A stretch of DNA of 64,000 nt from VFBF01 sp964530695. GTDB lineage: Bacteria > Pseudomonadota > Alphaproteobacteria > Caulobacterales > Aquidulcibacteraceae. Numbering within the stretch: position 1 is the stretch's first letter; each line of letters opens with the position of its first letter. A program made the position numbers and the translations under genes. Under the pieces are notes generated by a model that had not been told where the DNA came from, ran no database searches, and saw only the letters and a program-made list of their open reading frames with translations. Location of the stretch: the NCBI GenBank assembly GCA_964530695.1, contig CAZGYQ010000003.1, forward strand, positions 1 to 64,000, given 5' to 3'. Of this stretch, positions 9,161 to 16,957 are shown one piece after another.

Positions 9161-10381
9161 GTGGCGCAATTTCAGTACATCGCCCTTGATGTGGACGGTC
9201 GGCGCTGCACCGGGTCGGTCGATGCGGTCGATGAGCCGTCCGCGCGTCGGCTGCTGGCGCGTCGCAAGCTTCTTGCGGTCGGCGTGAAGCCGCAAGACGA
9301 GGCGACTCCCACCGGAGTCGCGACGGCGTTGCGCGCCGGCGACGTCATTGGCCACAAGTCCCTCATGCTCGTGACCAGGCAGCTTGCGACGCTGATTGGC
9401 GCGTCGGTCCCGATCGACGAAGCGTTGACGATGGTCGCGGCGCAGCAGGAGAGCCCGGTCGCGCGCCGCGTGATGGCGAATGTGCAGTCCGGCGTCGTTG
9501 AGGGCTTGCGTCTGTCGGATGCGATGGCGCTCCATCCTCGCTCGTTTCCCGGCCTCTACTGCGCCGCCGTCGCCGCTGGAGAGCGGTCGGGCGACCTCGG
9601 CGCAGTGCTGACCCGCCTTGCCGACCACCTCGGGCGCGCCCACGCATTGCGCGCGAAGGTGACGGCGGCGATGATCTATCCAGCGGTGCTGAGCGTCGTC
9701 GCGTCTCTTGTGGTCATCTGTCTGATGATCTTCGTGGTGCCGAGTTTGACCGAGCAGTTCCAGGCATTTGAGGCAAAGCTGCCGCTGATCACGCGCATCC
9801 TGATCGGAGTGTCGAACTTCCTCGCGGCGTACTGGTTCTTCATCCTTGTCGCTGTCGGCGCGGGCGTGGCGGCGCTCAGCTTTGCACTGCAGCGTGAAGC
9901 CGTGCGCGAAAACGTCGACGCCGGTTTTCTCCGGGCGCCCATCATCGGGCGGTGGGCGGCCGCCATATCCGCAAGCAGGTTCATTCGCGCCGTCAGCACG
10001 CTCGTTGCGTCGGGCGCGCCTGTTCTGGAGAGCGTGCGCATCGCGCGCGGGTCCGTGGGAAACAGGATCGCCGCGAAGGCCGTCGACCGGATGGGGGAGG
10101 CGATCGAGGCGGGCGAGCCGCTTTCCTTCGCCATGCGGCGCAGCGGGTTTGTGCCTGCGATGGTGGTCTACATGGCCGCGAGCGGCGAGAATGCGGGCGA
10201 CCTGCCGGGGATGCTCGACAAGGCGGCGGAATATCTCGACCAGGAGTTTGAAGCCTTCGCCGCCGCGGCGATCAGCCTGCTGGAGCCGGCGATCATTGTA
10301 TTCATGGGCGTCATCGTGGCCTCCATCGTCCTGGCGATCATGCTTCCCGTGCTTCAGCTCAATCAACTTGCGATCGGATGA
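9161..10381 (+). CDS. gspF: Type II secretion inner-membrane platform protein GspF
   Basis: GspF is the polytopic platform protein contacted by GspE and GspL. The 406-residue product has two T2SF domains (about 60-185 and 265-390). Membrane spans lie at ~165-195 (AVLSVVASLVVICLMIFVVP), ~215-240 and near the C-terminus (IIVFMGVIVASIVLAIMLPV). GTG at 9161 was taken as the start because it opens directly into VAQFQYIALDVDG, the usual N-terminus of the family. The first 14 codons of the longer frame overlap gspE and look spurious. A short GGAG lies just upstream. The stop overlaps the ATG of gspG. Confidence 0.94.
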   Translation: MAQFQYIALDVDGRRCTGSVDAVDEPSARRLLARRKLLAVGVKPQDEATPTGVATALRAGDVIGHKSLMLVTRQLATLIGASVPIDEALTMVAAQQESPVARRVMANVQSGVVEGLRLSDAMALHPRSFPGLYCAAVAAGERSGDLGAVLTRLADHLGRAHALRAKVTAAMIYPAVLSVVASLVVICLMIFVVPSLTEQFQAFEAKLPLITRILIGVSNFLAAYWFFILVAVGAGVAALSFALQREAVRENVDAGFLRAPIIGRWAAAISASRFIRAVSTLVASGAPVLESVRIARGSVGNRIAAKAVDRMGEAIEAGEPLSFAMRRSGFVPAMVVYMAASGENAGDLPGMLDKAAEYLDQEFEAFAAAAISLLEPAIIVFMGVIVASIVLAIMLPVLQLNQLAIG

Positions 10382-10860
10382 ATACTGTGAACCAGACCGA
10401 CCCAACGCCCGCAACGCCGCGGAAAATGGCGCATGATGCGGGCGTCACGCTCGTTGAGATGATGGTGGTCATTGTCATCATCGGCCTGATCACCGCGATC
10501 GTGGCCATCAATGTTCTGCCGTCGCAGGCGGCGGCTCGCGTCGAGAAGGCGCGCGCCGATATCCGCGTCCTCGAGCAGGCGCTTGAACTCTTCCGCCTAG
10601 AACAGGGGCGTCTGCCGTCCACGGACGAAGGGCTGCAAGCGCTGGCGCCCGGGGCTACGGCCGGCGCGACGGGCGGCGCGGCGGTCGGGGGCGCTCCGCG
10701 CGCGGCCGGCTATATCCGGCGGCTTCCCAACGATCCGTGGGGTCGTACGTACATTTATGTAAATCCGGGCGCGAAAGGCGAGTATGACCTGTACTCGCTC
10801 GGTGCGGACGCCAAGGAAGGCGGAGAGGGCGCGAATGCGGACGTCGGAAACTGGCAGTGA
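10378..10860 (+). CDS. gspG: Major pseudopilin GspG
   Basis: GspG is the major subunit of the periplasmic pseudopilus. The 160-residue precursor has a 22-residue basic leader and the prepilin peptidase site AG^VTLVEMM with Glu at +5. A hydrophobic helix follows (VVIVIIGLITAIVAINV). The C-terminal region carries the family pattern LPNDPWGRTYIYVNPG and GEYDLYSLGADAKEGGEG, which in known GspG proteins binds calcium. Residue +1 of the mature protein is Val instead of the usual Phe. An ATGA overlap joins it to gspF. An Ala/Gly-rich insert (~80-100) sits before the conserved LPNDPW motif. Confidence 0.94.
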   Translation: MNTVNQTDPTPATPRKMAHDAGVTLVEMMVVIVIIGLITAIVAINVLPSQAAARVEKARADIRVLEQALELFRLEQGRLPSTDEGLQALAPGATAGATGGAAVGGAPRAAGYIRRLPNDPWGRTYIYVNPGAKGEYDLYSLGADAKEGGEGANADVGNWQ

Positions 10861-11347
10861 CGCCTGTCAGCATCGTGACGGCGAAAGCGCCTATACGCTG
10901 GTCGAAACGCTGGTGACGGTTGCGATGGTGGGATTGCTGGCAGGCGCGGTTGTCCTGTCTGCGCCCAGCCCTGCCCGGCATGCGCATGAAGCGGCCGAGC
11001 GGCTTGCGGCGCGCCTCGCACATGCCGCCGATGAAAGCGTGCTGATGAACCGGCCGGTCGCGCTGGTGACGACAAGCAAGGGATATGGATTCGCCCTCCT
11101 GGGCGAAGAGGGCTGGAGCCGGGCGGAGGGAAGCTCTCTCCTCGGATTTCGCGCATGGCCCGAGGGCGCAAGCTACCGTGTCGAAGGCCGCGGGAGCGAC
11201 CTCTCGGTGCGCGACGACGAGCGGTCCATTGTCTTTGATCCTGTTGTCGGAGCCACGCCGGCGCGGGTGGTGCTCACGGCGTCCGGCGTTCGCTTTGATA
11301 TCGATGTGGACGGAAGCGGCCAGGTAAGCGTCGAGCGTCATGACTGA
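10835..11347 (+). CDS. gspH: Minor pseudopilin GspH
   Basis: GspH is a minor pseudopilin that belongs to the tip complex of the pseudopilus. The 170-residue product has a short charged leader and then ESAYTLVETLVTVAMVGLLA, a prepilin-type helix with Glu at +5. The residue before the predicted cut is Ala where family members nearly always have Gly, and +1 is Tyr. The start ATG at 10835 has a GGAGAGG ribosome site just before it and overlaps the end of gspG by 26 nt. The stop overlaps the start of gspI by 8 nt. Assignment to H rests on order and length, since minor pseudopilins diverge. Confidence 0.82.
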   Translation: MRTSETGSDACQHRDGESAYTLVETLVTVAMVGLLAGAVVLSAPSPARHAHEAAERLAARLAHAADESVLMNRPVALVTTSKGYGFALLGEEGWSRAEGSSLLGFRAWPEGASYRVEGRGSDLSVRDDERSIVFDPVVGATPARVVLTASGVRFDIDVDGSGQVSVERHD

Positions 11348-11759
11348 GCGCAGACCAGCGCGCGCACGGCGCGCGAAAAGCAGGCCGTGTGACACGGACG
11401 CCGGGTTTTCACTCGTCGAGGGTCTGGTCGCGCTCGCCGTGTTCGCGATGGCCGGCGTGGGGCTTGTCCAGCTCCAGACGTACTCGATCTCGACATTGCG
11501 GCGCACCGAAGCGCACGCGCTCGCGACCATGCAGGCGCAGAACATCCTGGTCCGTTCGCTGGCGTCGACGGCCGATCCCGAGATCGGACAGACCTCTGGC
11601 GAAGAAGTGCTTGCGGGCAGGACTTTCGCGTGGCGGCGCCTTGTTGCGCCGACGTCCGATCCCGGCATCGTGCGCGTGACCGTGCAGGTCGATCAGGCGG
11701 GCGTGGCGGGCGCCGCGCCGGTTTCCATCGACGCGTTCCGCGCGGAGACGTCCCGATGA
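11340..11759 (+). CDS. gspI: Minor pseudopilin GspI
   Basis: This 139-residue minor pseudopilin has a basic leader (RRPARARRAKSRP), the cleavage site AG^FSLVEGLVALAVFAMAGV and a short globular domain. The segment NILVRSLAS with the later ATPVS-like end fits the GspI fold. In other systems GspI nucleates the tip with GspJ and GspK. Its start lies inside the end of gspH and its stop overlaps the ATG of gspJ (ATGA), so translation is probably coupled along the whole pseudopilin set. The name rests on order within the operon and on length. Confidence 0.85.
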   Translation: MTERRPARARRAKSRPCDTDAGFSLVEGLVALAVFAMAGVGLVQLQTYSISTLRRTEAHALATMQAQNILVRSLASTADPEIGQTSGEEVLAGRTFAWRRLVAPTSDPGIVRVTVQVDQAGVAGAAPVSIDAFRAETSR

Positions 11760-12385
11760 ACGGCGTCGGACCGAATGCAAACAGGAACGCGCGCGGCGAT
11801 GCGGGTTTCACGCTGGTGGAAGCGCTCGTGTCGCTGTTTGTCTTCAGCCTGATCGCAACCGGCTGCGTCGCCATGTTGATGCAGAGCGTGGGGAGCCAGC
11901 GCGCGGTTTCGGAATCGCAGTCCGCGCTGCGCGAGCTTCAGTCGGCGCGTGCGCTGCTGGGCGCGGACGCGCTGCAGATCGCTTACCGGGCAACACGCGA
12001 GGTCGATGGCGCCAGGATCCCGGCATTTGTGGGATCAGCCAGCCAGGGATTGGCCTTCGTCCGGGGCGGAACCGATGTGGGCGGCGATGGCCAGGGACTC
12101 GGCCGCCTCTACGCCATCAGGTATTTTCTCGACGATGGCGCGCTCGTGCGGCGCAGTCGCGTCGATCTCGATCCCGCGGCGGACGCCGGCGCCGCGGTTC
12201 CGGACCGGATCGTGTTCCGCTCCGTGCGTGACGGGAGGTTCGAGTATTTCGATGGCGCGAACTGGCGCGCCGACTGGTCGGTCGTCGATGGCGTCGGCGG
12301 GCTGCCGAAGGCGATCGCGTTCGTCGGCGTCGTGCCGCGGTACGGCGACATCAGGATAGAAGTTCTTGTGGAGCCGGCGTCATGA
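11756..12385 (+). CDS. gspJ: Minor pseudopilin GspJ
   Basis: GspJ is part of the I-J-K tip complex. The 209-residue precursor has the leader MNGVGPNANRNARGDAG, then the prepilin helix FTLVEALVSLFVFSLIATGC with Glu at +5, and a periplasmic domain containing LAFVRGG and an LYAIRYFLDDGALVRRSR stretch typical of the T2SSJ family. ATG at 11756 is chosen because it overlaps the stop of gspI and puts the leader in the normal size range. The frame extends upstream only over gspI coding sequence. It overlaps gspK by 4 nt. Confidence 0.88.
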   Translation: MNGVGPNANRNARGDAGFTLVEALVSLFVFSLIATGCVAMLMQSVGSQRAVSESQSALRELQSARALLGADALQIAYRATREVDGARIPAFVGSASQGLAFVRGGTDVGGDGQGLGRLYAIRYFLDDGALVRRSRVDLDPAADAGAAVPDRIVFRSVRDGRFEYFDGANWRADWSVVDGVGGLPKAIAFVGVVPRYGDIRIEVLVEPAS

Positions 12386-13368
12386 ACGCCCGCTTCAGAC
12401 GCGACGAAGGCGCCGCGCTCGCGCTCGTCCTCGTGATGCTCGCCATCATGTCCACGTTTGCGGTCGTCGTCGTGGAGGCGGCGCGCTTCAGTCTCAAGAG
12501 AGCCGCCAACCAGAGCGGCATCGAACAGGCGCGCTGGTATCTGGTGGGCGCCGAAGGCCTCGCACAGCGCCAGATCGCGCGCCTCAAGGATGCAAGCGCG
12601 GCAATCGACCAGTCCGAGTGGCAAGGCAGGCCGGTCGGGTTTCCTCTCGACGATGGAAACCTGACAATCACCGTCACCGACGGCTCGAACTGCTTCAACC
12701 TGAACAGCGTGGTCGAACGGAACGAGGACGGATCGTACGTCGCGCGTCCCGCGGGGCAGGTGCAGTTCGCGAGGTTGCTGGATCTGGCCGGGGTCAACTC
12801 TGGCGCCAACAGCAGCGCACTGCTGACCGACTGGATCGACAGCGACGAGGTTGCGCTCCCCGGCGGCGGCGAGGATTCCGCTTATGCTCAGTCCGGCCGC
12901 AGCTACCGCCCGGGAAACACGCTGCTCGGCGATCTTGCGGAACTGCGCAGGGTGGAGGGTTTCGATGCCGAGACGGCCATCGAATTGTCGCGCTTCGCCT
13001 GCGTGAGGCCGGATGCCGCGCCAACGACGGTCAATGTGAACACGATCTTGCCCGCGCAAGCCGAAGTCCTTGCGACAATCTTCGGCGGCGAACTGAATCC
13101 GGCCGCCGCCCGCGAGATCATCCGCTCGCGGCCGCGCGGCGGCTGGGCGGATATCGATGCGTTCCTCGCTCACCCGCGCATTTCGGGCATGGAGACGCCA
13201 GAGACCCTGCGTCAACAACTCTCTGTTTCGTCACGCTATTTCATCATGCATGGGCGCGTCATCAACCGGCGGGTCTCGGAGAACGTCGTTTCGCTCATTG
13301 ACACCACGGGTGGAGTTCGCGTGTTGCGTCGGGTTTACGGCGTCGGTGCGAGGGGGAACGTGTTGTGA
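12382..13368 (+). CDS. gspK: Pseudopilin-like tip protein GspK
   Basis: GspK caps the pseudopilus. The 328-residue protein has a short leader and the prepilin segment DEG^AALALVLVMLAIMSTFAV. It lacks Glu at +5 (Leu instead), which is the usual state in GspK. A T2SSK helical domain with helix-hairpin-helix-like features follows (DSDEVALPGGGEDSAYAQ, VNVNTILPAQAEVLATIFGG, IIRSRPRGGWADIDAFL). The length matches the family, which is much larger than the other pseudopilins. ATGA overlap with gspJ and GTGA overlap with gspL. Confidence 0.93.
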   Translation: MNARFRRDEGAALALVLVMLAIMSTFAVVVVEAARFSLKRAANQSGIEQARWYLVGAEGLAQRQIARLKDASAAIDQSEWQGRPVGFPLDDGNLTITVTDGSNCFNLNSVVERNEDGSYVARPAGQVQFARLLDLAGVNSGANSSALLTDWIDSDEVALPGGGEDSAYAQSGRSYRPGNTLLGDLAELRRVEGFDAETAIELSRFACVRPDAAPTTVNVNTILPAQAEVLATIFGGELNPAAAREIIRSRPRGGWADIDAFLAHPRISGMETPETLRQQLSVSSRYFIMHGRVINRRVSENVVSLIDTTGGVRVLRRVYGVGARGNVL

Positions 13369-14573
13369 GCGCAGCAAAGATCGTCCTCGTCGGCGGTCCG
13401 GATCCGTCCGCCGCGATCCTCGGATTGCGTATCGCCGGCGACGGAAGCGTGGAGGCGATGGCGCCGCTTGCGCCCCGCGCGGGCGGGGACCCGCAGGACG
13501 TCATTCTGATCATTCCTGGCGCCGATGTCCGGGTTCGCCGGTTCGACATACCCGCGGTGTCCGAAGCGCAGGCGCGCGCGGCCGCTCAGCTCATGTTCGA
13601 AGGGGCGCTGGCGCAATCCACCGACGACATGCACTACGCGATCGGCGAGAGCGTCAACGACCAGGGCGCGCGTCTCGTGGCGGTTATTGCGACCACGCGA
13701 CTGCAGGCCTGGATCGACGCGTGTCACGCGGTGGGATTTGAGCCGGTGCAGGTGTTCGCGGATTTCACGCTGTGGCCAACGCCGGAGGGAGCGGCTGATA
13801 TCGTGCAGGTGGGCGACCTAACGTTGGTGGCGGGCGGCGCGACCGGCGGGTACGCCATTGAAAGCGCGCTCGCGCCGAGCCTCTTCCGGAGGTGGCTCGC
13901 GGACTCAAATGGCGCGATCCGTCGCTTCCGCATGGCGCCGGGCCCCGACGGTGCATGGCGCCAGGCGCTCTCCGGTCTGGATGTCGAGCCGCTGGAGAAT
14001 GCGGGCCATCCGCAGCACGTGCTGGCGCGTGCGGCGGCGGCCGGTTCCTCCCAGGCGCCCGATCTGCGTCAGGGACGGTTCGCGCTGAAGTCAGCGGAGG
14101 GCGGCGGCTGGCGTTTCTGGCGGCTTGCGCTCGCGTTCCTGTTTCTCGTCTTCCTGGTCCAGACGGGCGCGCAAATCGTGTCGGGCATGCGCGACAAGCG
14201 CGCGGCCGTCGCAACGCTGGAACTGGCGGAACGGGACTTTCGCGCCGCGCGTCCGGACATCGGGCGGATCGTCAACCTGCGTGCTCAGGTGGCGGCGATC
14301 CGCAATGAAATCGCGCACTCGGGCGCCCATCCCGTCCTCGCCTTGAACGCCAGGCTGATTCCGGCGCTCGAAGCGCATCCGCTGGTGCGCCTGGAGGAAG
14401 TACGGCACGCCGAGCCGGGGCGCCGCGTGTCGCTGGTGCTTTCAGCGAGCGACGCAGGGGCGCTCGACGCCTTTGTTGCGTCGCTTTCAGAACGAAATCT
14501 GAAAGCAGAAGTGCGGGAGCGTCGGCCCGAAGCGGGCCGGCATCTCGTCGAGCTGATCGTGGAAGCGCCATGA
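13365..14573 (+). CDS. gspL: Type II secretion protein GspL
   Basis: GspL recruits the ATPase GspE to the membrane. The 402-residue protein has an N-terminal cytoplasmic actin-like domain (about 1-235). A single membrane span follows near 245-268 (FWRLALAFLFLVFLVQTGAQ), then a coiled region and a small periplasmic domain that ends LVELIVEAP. It starts with GTG in a GTGA overlap with gspK and ends in an overlap with the ATG of gspM. Divergence is high in this family, but position between gspK and gspM together with the topology makes the call firm. Confidence 0.88.
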   Translation: MSAAKIVLVGGPDPSAAILGLRIAGDGSVEAMAPLAPRAGGDPQDVILIIPGADVRVRRFDIPAVSEAQARAAAQLMFEGALAQSTDDMHYAIGESVNDQGARLVAVIATTRLQAWIDACHAVGFEPVQVFADFTLWPTPEGAADIVQVGDLTLVAGGATGGYAIESALAPSLFRRWLADSNGAIRRFRMAPGPDGAWRQALSGLDVEPLENAGHPQHVLARAAAAGSSQAPDLRQGRFALKSAEGGGWRFWRLALAFLFLVFLVQTGAQIVSGMRDKRAAVATLELAERDFRAARPDIGRIVNLRAQVAAIRNEIAHSGAHPVLALNARLIPALEAHPLVRLEEVRHAEPGRRVSLVLSASDAGALDAFVASLSERNLKAEVRERRPEAGRHLVELIVEAP

Positions 14574-15031
14574 TGGACGCACTCGGATCGTGGTGGGGCG
14601 CGCGGTCAAGCCGCGAGCGCCTGATCATCCGTATCGCAGCGCTACTGCTGTTCGCGGTGCTTGCACCGGCGGTGATCTACCAGAAGGCGGCGACGTTCCG
14701 TTCCGCCGCCGCTTCGGAACTGGCGGCTTCAAGGGCGCTTCTTGCCGATGTCGGCAAGATCCAGGCGGCAGGCCCGCCGCCGCCCAAGGGCGGCGACCGA
14801 CGCGAGGTCGCGCTTGCCGCCGCGGCGAGCAACGGCCTTGTCATCGAGCGTGTGGAATCGATCGGCGCCGACGGTCTGGTCGTGGTCTTCGGACCTTCGG
14901 ATTCCCGCGGTCTCTTCCGCTGGATCGACGACGTCGGCCGCAACGGCGTGGTGGCGCGACGCACCGCCATCGTGCGCGCCGACGATGGTCTTGCGGCGAG
15001 CGCGGAGTTCGAGATCGGAGCGCGGCGGTGA
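14570..15031 (+). CDS. gspM: Type II secretion protein GspM
   Basis: GspM is a small bitopic partner of GspL. The 153-residue product has one N-terminal membrane span (about 20-40, LIIRIAALLLFAVLAPAVIY) followed by a coiled segment and a ferredoxin-like periplasmic domain (REVALAAAASNGLVIERVES, FRWIDDVGRNGVVARRTAIV). The length is typical. Two adjacent ATG codons (14570, 14573) are possible starts; the first overlaps the stop of gspL. The stop is shared with the GTG of gspN. Confidence 0.85.
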   Translation: MMDALGSWWGARSSRERLIIRIAALLLFAVLAPAVIYQKAATFRSAAASELAASRALLADVGKIQAAGPPPPKGGDRREVALAAAASNGLVIERVESIGADGLVVVFGPSDSRGLFRWIDDVGRNGVVARRTAIVRADDGLAASAEFEIGARR

Positions 15032-15771
15032 ACCTTCAGTCGATCGGGTTGAAGCCCTGGCACATCGGGTTCTTCATCGCGGCGCTCCTGGCGTGCTCGG
15101 TTGCGCTCGCGCCCGCGACGCTCCTGCTTCCGTCCAGGGCCAGCGGGTTCTCGTATGTTGCGGGATCTGGAAGCATCTGGAATGCGAAATTCGACGGCGC
15201 GAAGGTCAATGGCCTCGATGCGGGAACCCTCCACTGGCGGATCGATCCGGGCTCGCTCCTCGAAGGCGGGGTGGGCGTGCGGACGTCTTTCGACGGGGAT
15301 GACCTCGACGGAGACCTCGCCGTGACGGTTGCCGCGGGCGGCGTCCGCCGCGTTCAGTCGCGGCGGCTCACGCTGCGCGGCGCCCCGGTTGTCTGGAGCG
15401 GACTTGAGGGGACGACCTCCATCGAGGGCCTCGACCTTCGTTTCAACGGCAAGACGTGCGCCAGCGCGGCGGGCGCGCTCTCGAGCGACATCCTGGAACG
15501 GAACGGGCGCCTCCTGGGCGGCGCGGGGCCATTTCTCAATGGAACCGCGGTGTGTTCGCAGGAGGAAGCCTGGTTGCCGATCGAGGGAAACGCAGGCGCC
15601 GAACGGTTCCGGGCCGTGATCGTGCTTCGCCCCGAGGGCGCCCTGCGCTGGCAGGCTGACATCATACCCGCTAGTCTGGCGCGATCGACGGCATACGCTG
15701 CAATCGGATTCCAGCCTGTACCCGACGAGCCGTATCTGAGGCAGACCAAGGAAATCAAATGGCTCCCGTGA
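15028..15771 (+). CDS. gspN: Type II secretion protein GspN
   Basis: GspN is an accessory inner-membrane-anchored protein found only in some type II systems. The 247-residue product has one N-terminal hydrophobic span (HIGFFIAALLACSVALAPAT) and a beta-rich periplasmic part beginning GSGSIWNAKFDGAKVNGL, a segment characteristic of the T2SSN family. GTG at 15028 is taken as the start because it overlaps the gspM stop; the frame is open further upstream but only across gspM. It has four Cys residues outside the membrane, which could pair. It ends in TGATG, coupling it to the next gene. Confidence 0.82.
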   Translation: MNLQSIGLKPWHIGFFIAALLACSVALAPATLLLPSRASGFSYVAGSGSIWNAKFDGAKVNGLDAGTLHWRIDPGSLLEGGVGVRTSFDGDDLDGDLAVTVAAGGVRRVQSRRLTLRGAPVVWSGLEGTTSIEGLDLRFNGKTCASAAGALSSDILERNGRLLGGAGPFLNGTAVCSQEEAWLPIEGNAGAERFRAVIVLRPEGALRWQADIIPASLARSTAYAAIGFQPVPDEPYLRQTKEIKWLP

Positions 15772-16214
15772 TGAGATCCGCACTGCTTCTCGCCGCCTGC
15801 CTGGCGGTGCTGGGAGCGCAGGGCGCCGCGCGCGCGGCGGATTTGTCGCTTCAGGCGCTCGGCGCGCAGAAGCTGGAGGCGGGCCAGTGCGGCCTGTTCC
15901 TCTGGACGCGGGATCGCGACCAGTCCCTTCTCGCCGTCGCCTACGATGCGCCTGCCGTCGTGCGCGTGCGGATCGACGGGCGCGTCAGGGAGCTGCGTCG
16001 GTCCGGTTTCGCGGGCGAACCGCAATTCGGGCACTTCGAGACCCAGCAATTCTCCGATGGCGCGATGCGCGTCGAGCTGGAGGTTGCGTTCGATGAGCGT
16101 CGCACGATGTCGGATGGCGCGGTGGTCGGACGGGGCATCATGCGGGTGGCGAACGACGGCGGCGATGCTTCTGTCGTTCCGGTTGGCGGACTGGTCGCCT
16201 GCAAGCGGACCTGA
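15759..16214 (+). CDS. Exported protein of unknown function at the end of the type II operon
   Basis: The product is ~151 residues with a signal peptide (MRSALLLAACLAVLGAQGAARA) and a mature part without membrane spans. The mature part contains a Cys in GQCGLFLW and a second near the C-terminus (LVACKRT), which could form a disulphide. I do not recognise the family. Two starts are possible. ATG 15759 has AAGGA six bases upstream and overlaps gspN by 13 nt. ATG 15771 sits in a TGATG overlap with the gspN stop and gives a cleaner signal peptide. Its coupling to gspN suggests a role in secretion, for example as a periplasmic factor, but nothing proves this. Confidence 0.8.
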   Translation: MAPVMRSALLLAACLAVLGAQGAARAADLSLQALGAQKLEAGQCGLFLWTRDRDQSLLAVAYDAPAVVRVRIDGRVRELRRSGFAGEPQFGHFETQQFSDGAMRVELEVAFDERRTMSDGAVVGRGIMRVANDGGDASVVPVGGLVACKRT

Positions 16215-16247
16215 CGGCGGGTGCTGACATTCGCCCCGCGCCGGACG

Positions 16248-16289
16248 GGGCTTGCAGCACAGGGCTTGCAGGGTGGGGCTTGCAGGGTG
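16248..16289. repeat. Three tandem 14-bp repeats
   Basis: The unit GGGCTTGCAGGGTG occurs at 16262-16275 and 16276-16289, with a partial copy (GGGCTTGCAGCACA) at 16248-16261. They lie in the gap between the convergent ends of the operon and gspO. A 6-bp hairpin (GCCCCG 16233-16238, CGGGGC 16246-16251) overlaps the left edge and may serve as a weak end-of-operon structure. Confidence 0.7.
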
Positions 16290-16307
16290 GGGCGACGGTT
16301 TTCGGTA

Positions 16308-16844
16308 TTACGCCGCCGGGGCGGGCCAGGGCGTGACCATCACGCACCAGGTTATCAACAGCGCGACACCCAGAAACGGTCCGAACGGAATGCGGTCGCC
16401 CGCCTTCCTCCGAAGAGCGATGGCGTAGGCGAGCCCCAGCGCCGAGCCTCCGAGCAGGACGAGCGGCAGACCGGTCCAGCCGACCCAGGCGCCGGCTCCC
16501 GCCATGAGTTTGGCGTCGCCCATGCCGATGCCGTCACGGGCCCGGACTTGCCTGTAGATGGAATTCACGACGAAGATCGAGGCAAAGCCGACGCCTGCGC
16601 CGATCGCCGCTGACGCGAGATCGCGACCGAGAAGCCAGTTGGCTGTCAGGCCCGCCACGACGATCAACGCATTCAAGGCGTCGGGGATACGGTAGGTTCG
16701 CGCGTCGATGACGGCCACGAGAGTGACGAGACCGGCCAGCGCTACGTTCGTCATCACATGAAGCACCGAATAATCTTGAACAACGCCACCGCCCACGGCA
16801 AGAGGAGCCCTCGTCGCCGGGGCCGGGGACATGTCGGCTGTCAT
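16308..16844 (-). CDS. gspO: Short prepilin peptidase (GspO / A24 family)
   Basis: This membrane aspartic peptidase cleaves the leader of prepilin-like proteins such as GspG-K. The ~178-residue protein keeps both catalytic aspartates in their motifs, DARTYRIPD and GMGDAKLMAGAGAWVG, and about six hydrophobic segments. It lacks the N-terminal cytoplasmic domain with the zinc-binding Cys pairs and methylation role found in full-length PilD/GspO (~270-290 residues). Such short forms exist in alphaproteobacteria (CpaA/TadV-like). Candidate starts are ATG 16844 and ATG 16832; neither has a clear ribosome site. It is convergent with the gsp operon and divergent from pstS, so it is transcribed separately. 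Confidence 0.88.
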   Translation of the reverse strand: MTADMSPAPATRAPLAVGGGVVQDYSVLHVMTNVALAGLVTLVAVIDARTYRIPDALNALIVVAGLTANWLLGRDLASAAIGAGVGFASIFVVNSIYRQVRARDGIGMGDAKLMAGAGAWVGWTGLPLVLLGGSALGLAYAIALRRKAGDRIPFGPFLGVALLITWCVMVTPWPAPAA

Positions 16845-16877
16845 CAAACCGTTGCAAATCGGTCGTGTCCCAGTTGC
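16838..16877 (+). promoter_or_regulatory. Candidate Pho box upstream of pstS
   Basis: CTGTCAT (16838-16844), a perfect match to the half-site of the PhoB box, is followed at 11-bp steps by CCGTTGC (16849), CGGTCGT (16860) and CAGTTGC (16871). The 11-bp period is the hallmark of PhoB binding, although only the first and third repeats match well. It lies ~80 nt upstream of the pstS start and overlaps the start of the divergent gspO. Confidence 0.5.
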
Positions 16878-16957
16878 TGACGGTTTTTATCCGTGGCGCG
16901 ACAAATCGGTCTGGATGTTTGCATCGATCAAAAGATCGCATGCGGGAGAACGGTGCT

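Noticed and set aside
16308..16847. gspO as a broken pseudogene
   Set aside because: It lacks the N-terminal domain, but both catalytic motifs and the membrane segments are intact, and short forms of this family are known.
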